NCBI GenBank assembly: GCA_041179245.1
Contig: JBEGTT010000085.1
Location: 1-10,474, forward strand
Direction of reading: 5' to 3'
Length of the DNA stretch: 10,474 nucleotides
DNA from: JBEGTT01 sp041179245
GTDB lineage: Bacteria; Pseudomonadota; Gammaproteobacteria; Burkholderiales; Rhodocyclaceae
The first letter of the stretch is position 1. The number at the start of each line of letters is the position of its first letter. Shown piece by piece: positions 6,683 through 10,474 of the stretch. A model generated the notes under the pieces. That model saw only the letters and a list, made by a program, of their open reading frames with translations. It did not search any database and had not been told where the DNA came from. Both the position numbers and the translations under genes were made by a program.

Positions 6683-6737
6683 TCTATTACAATCCTCGAC
6701 CAATTTTGAATCCCCTTATTAAAGGCAACTGAAATTC

Positions 6738-7235
6738 ATGGACAGCTCTTTTCGCATGATTGATGTGGGTGGTAAGCCCGCCACGCAACGCACGGCGATT
6801 GCCGAAGGCACCATTCTGGTTGGCGAAAAAGCTTTTGCGCTGATTCGTACCCGTTCGCTACCCAAAGGGGACGTGCTGGTGTTGGCTGAAATTGCAGGCA
6901 TTCAAGGCGCCAAACACGCTAGTCAAATGATCCCTTTGTGTCATCCGATGGGGCTGGATCATGTTCAGGTGATCACACAATTAGATGCTGATCGTTCGGC
7001 GATTACGGTGTTTTGTATTGCCACGACTTGCGCCAAAACTGGGGTTGAGATGGAAGCGCTGGCAGGTGTCAATGCAGCCCTGCTGACGATTTGGGACTTG
7101 TCCAAAATGATTGAACCGGCCTTGCAGATGGACGGTATTCGTTTGCTGGCCAAGCGGGGTGGAAAGTCGGGGTTGTGGTTTAACCCCGATGGTGTGCCTG
7201 CATGGGTCAGTGAACAAATGAGCCAAGCGGTATAA
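6738..7235 (+). CDS. moaC: Cyclic pyranopterin monophosphate synthase MoaC
   Basis: The product is 165 aa, the usual length. MoaC converts the MoaA product (3',8-cyclo-7,8-dihydro-GTP) to cPMP, the first stable molybdenum-cofactor intermediate. Family motifs are MIDVGGK at the N-terminus, IAGIQGAK (52-59), IPLCHPM (65-71), KTGVEMEAL (100-108) and LLAKRGGKSG near the C-terminus. Residues equivalent to the E. coli catalytic set are all present with a constant offset of 8: K43, H69, E104, D120 and K123. A weak AAAGG lies at 6721-6725. moaA, its partner, is not in the window. moeA follows 14 bp downstream in the same operon. Confidence 0.95.
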   Translation: MDSSFRMIDVGGKPATQRTAIAEGTILVGEKAFALIRTRSLPKGDVLVLAEIAGIQGAKHASQMIPLCHPMGLDHVQVITQLDADRSAITVFCIATTCAKTGVEMEALAGVNAALLTIWDLSKMIEPALQMDGIRLLAKRGGKSGLWFNPDGVPAWVSEQMSQAV

Positions 7236-7249
7236 GAAGGGTACAAGCG

Positions 7250-8524
7250 ATGGCGTTAATTTCTTATTCGGATGCACTAATCGCTTTGCGAGCGGAAGCG
7301 ATGCTGCAAGCGGTTGAATCGGTGGATTTATATGCGTTGGCAGGGCGAGTGGTGGCGGAAGATGTGGTTGCCGGCATTAGCGTTCCCTCATTCAATAACT
7401 CGGCTATGGATGGTTTTGCATTACAGGCGTCTCTGACGGCAGGTGCTTCAGAAACAGCACCATTAACCTTTGCAGTGGGCGATTGCTTGGCTGCCGGTGA
7501 TGTGAGTGCGAGTGTGAGTGTGAGTGTAATCGCGGCTGGGAATTCATTAGGCCAAGCGGTTGAGATCATGACTGGCGCCAAAGTGCCCGATGGTTACGAT
7601 GCCGTCGTGCCGATTGAGCGGGTAAGTTGTGTTCGGGATGTTGCTGGAAAAACGCTGGAAATTCGCTTGAGCCATGCCCTACGCGCGGGTGAAAACGTGC
7701 GTTATGCAGCAGAAGATTTTCAAGCAGGTATTCCGGTGGTTTCTCGTTCAACGCGTTTGCACGCGGGTCATGTTGCCGCCTTGGCCGCGACGGGGGTGGG
7801 TACGGTCAAGGTCTATAAAACGCCAACCGTTGCTGTGATTGCCACGGGTAAAGAAATTAGTGATTGCCACGGACAGCCGCTGGCGGATGGCGAGATTTAT
7901 AACAGCAATGCCCCGTACCTGATTAACCAACTTAATGCTTCGGGGTTGGCTGCGACCTACGCCGGCAATATTGGGGACGATGAAGCACACTTTGCAAGAT
8001 TGCTCGACGAATTGAGCGAAGCACGCATCATTATTAGCTCTGGCGCCGTGTCGAAAGGTCGCTGGGATTTTATTCCTGAGATTTTGAAGCAGCGTGGGGC
8101 GCGGATTGTGTTTCATGGCGTGGCGATTAAACCGGGTAAACCGGTTCTGTTTGCTGTGTTGCCGGACGGGCGTTATTACTTTGGTTTGCCAGGGAATCCG
8201 ATTTCAGCGGCGGTGGGTTTGCGGTTTTTTGTTCAGCCTCTGATACGGGCAATATTAGGCATGCCGGAAGAGCAATTCCTTGCCATACCGTTGGCACAGG
8301 CGTTTAACAAAAAAGGTCCGATGTTCCATTTTCTGAAGGCCAAGCGGGTGTTTGACGAAAATGGGCAAGCGCGGCTGGATGTTTTAGACGGGCAAGAATC
8401 TTTCAAAATTTCGCCGATGTTGGCGATGAATGGTTGGGCCTTGGTCGAAGAAAAACAGAGCAATTTGGCATCAGGTAGTTTGGTTCGCTTTGCTGAAGCG
8501 GACTTGTTTTCAACGAATGAATAA
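7250..8524 (+). CDS. moeA: Molybdopterin molybdenumtransferase MoeA
   Basis: The product is 424 aa, full length for the family. MoeA inserts molybdate into adenylylated molybdopterin. Visible motifs are FNNSAMDGFA (48-57, including the conserved Asp), VEIMTGAKVPDGYDAVVPIE (104-123), AGENVRYAAED (146-156), the MPT-binding (MoCF-type) domain with ATGKEI (198-203, where STGDEL is common), GEIYNSN (214-220), SSGAVSKGRWD (263-273), KPGKPV and FGLPGNPIS, then the C-terminal beta domain. The start has a good ribosome binding site, GAAGGG (7236-7241), with 8-bp spacing. The gene lies 14 bp after moaC. An in-frame hexamer repeat encodes Val-Ser repeats at residues 85-92. The GAVSxGR variant of the usual GGVSxGxxD occurs in a known-looking MoeA subgroup and is not a sign of decay. 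Confidence 0.94.
   Translation: MALISYSDALIALRAEAMLQAVESVDLYALAGRVVAEDVVAGISVPSFNNSAMDGFALQASLTAGASETAPLTFAVGDCLAAGDVSASVSVSVIAAGNSLGQAVEIMTGAKVPDGYDAVVPIERVSCVRDVAGKTLEIRLSHALRAGENVRYAAEDFQAGIPVVSRSTRLHAGHVAALAATGVGTVKVYKTPTVAVIATGKEISDCHGQPLADGEIYNSNAPYLINQLNASGLAATYAGNIGDDEAHFARLLDELSEARIIISSGAVSKGRWDFIPEILKQRGARIVFHGVAIKPGKPVLFAVLPDGRYYFGLPGNPISAAVGLRFFVQPLIRAILGMPEEQFLAIPLAQAFNKKGPMFHFLKAKRVFDENGQARLDVLDGQESFKISPMLAMNGWALVEEKQSNLASGSLVRFAEADLFSTNE
7502..7525 (+). repeat. GTGAGT hexamer tandem repeat inside moeA
   Basis: Four consecutive hexamers, GTGAGT, GCGAGT, GTGAGT, GTGAGT, with a single base change in the second. They are in frame and encode V-S-A-S-V-S-V-S (residues 85-92) in the linker before the conserved VEIMTGA motif. 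Because the unit is 6 bp, gain or loss would keep the moeA frame. Confidence 0.85.
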
Positions 8525-8536
8525 GTCATAAACCCC

Positions 8537-8806
8537 ATGCAAACCTCAATTACCTTACAGATCAAATTGTTCGGCGCCTTTCGCCAGTTCCAGAATGGGC
8601 CGGTAACGCTGGAAGTTCCTTCGGGAATTTCGGTAGCGGAGGTCAAAACGGCGTTGTGGGCCAAGTTGCAGGAAATCAAACCTGGCGCTGATCTGGCATT
8701 GCTGCATGCCTCGGCCTTGGCCAATTCAAGCAGCGTGCTGGAGGCCAATACGCGTTTAACAGAAAGCCAGTCCTTGGCAATTCTTCCCCCGGTGTGTGGA
8801 GGCTGA
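8537..8806 (+). CDS. moaD: Molybdopterin synthase small subunit MoaD
   Basis: An 89-aa ubiquitin-fold sulfur carrier. It ends in LPPVCGG: the obligatory C-terminal Gly-Gly is adenylylated by MoeB and then thiocarboxylated, and the sulfur is donated to cPMP inside the MoaD-MoaE complex. The N-terminus, ITLQIKLFGAFRQF, is the expected first beta strand and loop, and LTESQSLAILPPV is the last strand. It is slightly longer than E. coli MoaD (81 aa). It lies 12 bp after moeA; the sequence before the ATG (CATAAACCCC) has no recognisable ribosome binding site, so translation probably depends on coupling. Cys87 beside the di-glycine is unusual, since alanine is common there. Confidence 0.93.
   Translation: MQTSITLQIKLFGAFRQFQNGPVTLEVPSGISVAEVKTALWAKLQEIKPGADLALLHASALANSSSVLEANTRLTESQSLAILPPVCGG
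8798..8802 (+). promoter_or_regulatory. moaE ribosome binding site within the last codons of moaD
   Basis: GGAGG lies 5 bp before the moaE ATG at 8808 and decides that start over the upstream in-frame GTG at 8796. It is formed by the two C-terminal glycine codons of moaD (GGA GGC) before the TGA. Confidence 0.8.
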
Positions 8807-8807
8807 A

Positions 8808-9251
8808 ATGAGCGGTAAATCTTTTTTGAATGTCGCCACCGAAACGATTAACCCTCTAGCGGCGGTTGATTTTGTCGCGGATGACGCACATGGCGCTGCA
8901 GATGTATTTATTGGCACGGTACGCAATCACAACTTGGGTAAACCGGTATTGGGCGTTTCCTACGATGTGTTTGATGATCTGACCTTAAACGTCTTTCAAG
9001 CCCTAGCCGATGAGTCCCGTGCACGCTGGGGTGAAAAGCTCAACCTGTATATTGAACATTACAAGGGGCGCCTAGATATTGGTGGCGTGAGCATCATCAT
9101 CGCGGTCAGTTCCCCGCACCGCGACGAAACTTTCCAAGCCTGCCGCTACATCATCGAAGAAATCAAAAAACGGGTACCTATCTGGAAGCAGGAACACTAC
9201 GTGGATGGCGATAGCGAGTGGGTACAAGGCACGTCGCTGGAGAGTCGTTAG
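8808..9251 (+). CDS. moaE: Molybdopterin synthase catalytic subunit MoaE
   Basis: The product is 147 aa. MoaE dimers with two MoaD subunits convert cPMP to molybdopterin by adding two sulfurs. Family features are FIGTVRNHN (34-42), LGVSYDVFDDL (48-58), YIEHYKGRLDIGGVS (81-95, in place of the common HRVGxLxIGExSV), SSPHRDETFQACRYIIEEIK (101-120) and KKRVPIWKQEHYVDGDSEWV (120-139). K120 and K127 correspond to the E. coli active-site lysines K119 and K126. The ATG at 8808 follows the moaD stop by one base and has a strong GGAGG. mobA begins 4 bp after its stop. Confidence 0.94.
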   Translation: MSGKSFLNVATETINPLAAVDFVADDAHGAADVFIGTVRNHNLGKPVLGVSYDVFDDLTLNVFQALADESRARWGEKLNLYIEHYKGRLDIGGVSIIIAVSSPHRDETFQACRYIIEEIKKRVPIWKQEHYVDGDSEWVQGTSLESR

Positions 9252-9255
9252 GGCC

Positions 9256-9861
9256 ATGAGCCAAATCGTTGGTGTAGTGTTGGCGGGTGGGCAATCTTCC
9301 CGGATGGGCCAAGATAAGGCGGCGTTAAAACTTGGCCAAGAATCCCTGCCCCTACGGGCACGGCGAATCTTGTTAGCTGCGGGTTGTGGAGAGGTTTGGT
9401 TAAGTGGTCAATGCCGAGGCCAACGTCGTGAGGAATGGCTTTGGCCGGTGATTGAAGATCAGGTGGCTGGTTTTGCTGGGCCAGTGGCTGCGATAGCAAG
9501 TGTGCTATTGGCCGCGAGAAATGCGGACACCTTGTTGCTTATTCCTGTGGATACGCCCTTGTTGCGCGCTGATTTGTTGCAGACGATGCTGGCTGCTTTA
9601 AATGAAAACGATGCGCTATGTTTTGAGCGTTCACCTTTGCCCTTGGTGTTGCGCGTGACCCCACAGGTACAAGCGACAGCAAAACTGGCTCTAGTCGCTT
9701 TGGCAGCGGGAGAATCCTTGTCGGTCGGCTATTTTTTGGCCCAACTCAAGACGTTAAAACTGCCGATGGATGATTCGGTTAGATACCAACTGAGCAATAT
9801 CAACACGCCTGAAGAATGGGCTTGGCTCCAAGCTGAATTGACTGATCGGACGGAGGCTTAG
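9256..9861 (+). CDS. mobA: Molybdenum cofactor guanylyltransferase MobA
   Basis: A 201-aa nucleotidyltransferase that adds GMP to Mo-molybdopterin to form the MGD cofactor of DMSO-reductase-family enzymes such as Nar and Nap. The signature LAGGQSSRMGQDK (9-21) binds GTP. D99 in LLLIPVDTPLL is the metal-binding Asp region, and NINTPEEW near the C-terminus is typical. The stretch DQVAGFAGPVAAIASVL (68-84) corresponds to the family's D-x3-GxxGPLAGI block, with some changes (VAAIAS for LAGI). I chose the ATG at 9256, 4 bp after the moaE stop; a GTG at 9205 would overlap moaE. The closest purine-rich stretch is AGGG only 2 bp upstream, so initiation is probably coupled. moeB follows 4 bp downstream. 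The MGD step fits a nitrate reductase as the likely client. Confidence 0.9.
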   Translation: MSQIVGVVLAGGQSSRMGQDKAALKLGQESLPLRARRILLAAGCGEVWLSGQCRGQRREEWLWPVIEDQVAGFAGPVAAIASVLLAARNADTLLLIPVDTPLLRADLLQTMLAALNENDALCFERSPLPLVLRVTPQVQATAKLALVALAAGESLSVGYFLAQLKTLKLPMDDSVRYQLSNINTPEEWAWLQAELTDRTEA

Positions 9862-9865
9862 GCAG

Positions 9866-10474
9866 ATGGTTAATGCAGCAGCGCGAGATCAACGCTATCA
9901 ACGCCAAAGCGTCTTAAGTGAAATCGGACCAGCGGGGCAGGCCAGGTTAGCGCAGGCGAAGGTATTGGTGGTTGGCGCGGGCGGTTTGGGTTCGCCGGTG
10001 TTGCTGTATTTGGCGGCGGCGGGGGTAGGCTTACGTTCTGCAGGTGGTTATTTGGGATTGATAGACGATGATGTGGTTGATCTGTCCAATTTGCAGCGAC
10101 AAGTGTTGTTTACCGAAACCGATGTCGGGCAAGCCAAAGTGGTCGTGGCCGCAAAGCGATTACAAGCGCTGAACTCGGAAGTGGACATTCGGGCTGTTCA
10201 GGCTCGATTAGATGCCGCAAATATTCTCGATTTATTGGCTGATTACGACATCGTGGTCGATGGTTCGGACAACTTTGCCACCAAGTATTTGCTCAACGAT
10301 GCTGCAGTAAAACTTGGGAAACCGGTGGTGTACGGTTCGATTCTGGGTTTTGAAGGGCAAGCAGCGGTTTTTTGGGCGGAACACGGTCCATGTTACCGCT
10401 GCCTTTACCCCGAACCACCGAAATCCTATGTGCCAAATTGTGCTGAATTCGGTACTTTGGGCGGGATTGCTGGC
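9866..10474 (+). CDS. moeB: MoeB/ThiF-type adenylyltransferase, truncated by the window end
   Basis: The first 203 codons are present and open to the last base; the family is about 250 aa or longer (some carry a C-terminal rhodanese domain). MoeB activates the MoaD C-terminal glycine with ATP. Visible features are RDQRYQRQSVLSEIG at the start, the nucleotide-binding VVGAGGLGSP (35-44), DDDVVDLSNLQRQ (67-79), VDGSDNF (131-137), the first zinc CxxC in CYRCLYPEPP (C176, C179), and C192 in NCAEFGTLGG. The start at 9866 has GGAGG (9852-9856) with 9-bp spacing, inside the end of mobA. A six-residue insertion around 56-61 separates AGVG from YLGLIDDD. ThiF, acting on ThiS, is the main alternative; placement after moaD-moaE-mobA favours MoeB. 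Confidence 0.88.
   Translation, partial: MVNAAARDQRYQRQSVLSEIGPAGQARLAQAKVLVVGAGGLGSPVLLYLAAAGVGLRSAGGYLGLIDDDVVDLSNLQRQVLFTETDVGQAKVVVAAKRLQALNSEVDIRAVQARLDAANILDLLADYDIVVDGSDNFATKYLLNDAAVKLGKPVVYGSILGFEGQAAVFWAEHGPCYRCLYPEPPKSYVPNCAEFGTLGGIAG

Noticed and set aside
6683..6737. Separate promoter or terminator between the napF-like gene and moaC
   Set aside because: No hairpin with T-run and no convincing -35/-10 pair in these 55 bp; treated as an intra-operon spacer.
8041..8075. MoeA possibly inactive because SGGVS is replaced by SGAVSKGR
   Set aside because: The Asp at 273 and all surrounding motifs are kept, and this variant looks like a known MoeA subgroup rather than decay.
8233..8748. 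171-aa minus-strand open frame across the moeA/moaD junction
   Set aside because: It shadows two clear plus-strand genes and shows no recognisable domain or ribosome binding site.
9205..9255. Upstream GTG start for mobA
   Set aside because: It would overlap moaE by 47 bp and add a 17-residue leader before the conserved IVGVVLAGG start; the ATG at 9256 fits the family.

Overview
The window reads as a nitrate-respiration/denitrification neighbourhood of a proteobacterial chromosome, most likely a gammaproteobacterium. The evidence is an E. coli-like NarX/NarL pair, a complete run of molybdenum-cofactor genes, NorE/NorF homologues, a quinone methyltransferase and a Gram-negative outer-membrane protein. 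Base composition looks close to 50% G+C by eye. I cannot name the genus; a facultatively anaerobic denitrifier, perhaps a sulfur oxidiser, would fit. All protein calls come from reading motifs, not from searches.

Layout. (1) 1-1004, plus strand: the 3' end of a UbiA-family prenyltransferase (probably MenA-like), overlapped by a BASS/SBF-family transporter. (2) 1014-3485, minus strand: a tightly packed four-gene run read right to left, ubiE/menG-like methyltransferase, Tsx-like outer-membrane protein, norE, norF. An FNR/ANR/DNR-type palindrome lies about 50 bp upstream of its first gene. (3) 3567-6135, minus strand: narX then narL, the nitrate/nitrite sensor kinase and response regulator. (4) 6136-6352: a divergent control region with possible NarL heptamers. 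(5) 6353 to the right edge, plus strand: a shortened NapF-like ferredoxin, then moaC, moeA, moaD, moaE, mobA and a moeB-type gene cut by the window end. Most gaps in this run are 16 bp or less.

How the parts fit. NarXL senses nitrate/nitrite and typically controls a molybdenum-dependent nitrate reductase, which is not in the window. The plus-strand operon makes the molybdenum cofactor such an enzyme needs: MoaC acts in cPMP synthesis, MoaD/MoaE with MoeB in dithiolene formation, MoeA in Mo insertion and MobA in the bis-MGD form. The methyltransferase and the prenyltransferase would supply (mena)quinone for anaerobic electron flow. NorE/NorF are accessory proteins of nitric oxide reductase; norCB is not present here.

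No CRISPR array, rRNA, tRNA, insertion sequence, phage gene or clear rho-independent terminator was seen. I found no wholly new system. The more unusual points are the compact NapF, the norEF operon carrying a quinone methyltransferase and an outer-membrane protein, a six-residue insertion in MoeB, a hexamer microsatellite in moeA, and a moaE ribosome binding site built from the MoaD di-glycine codons.
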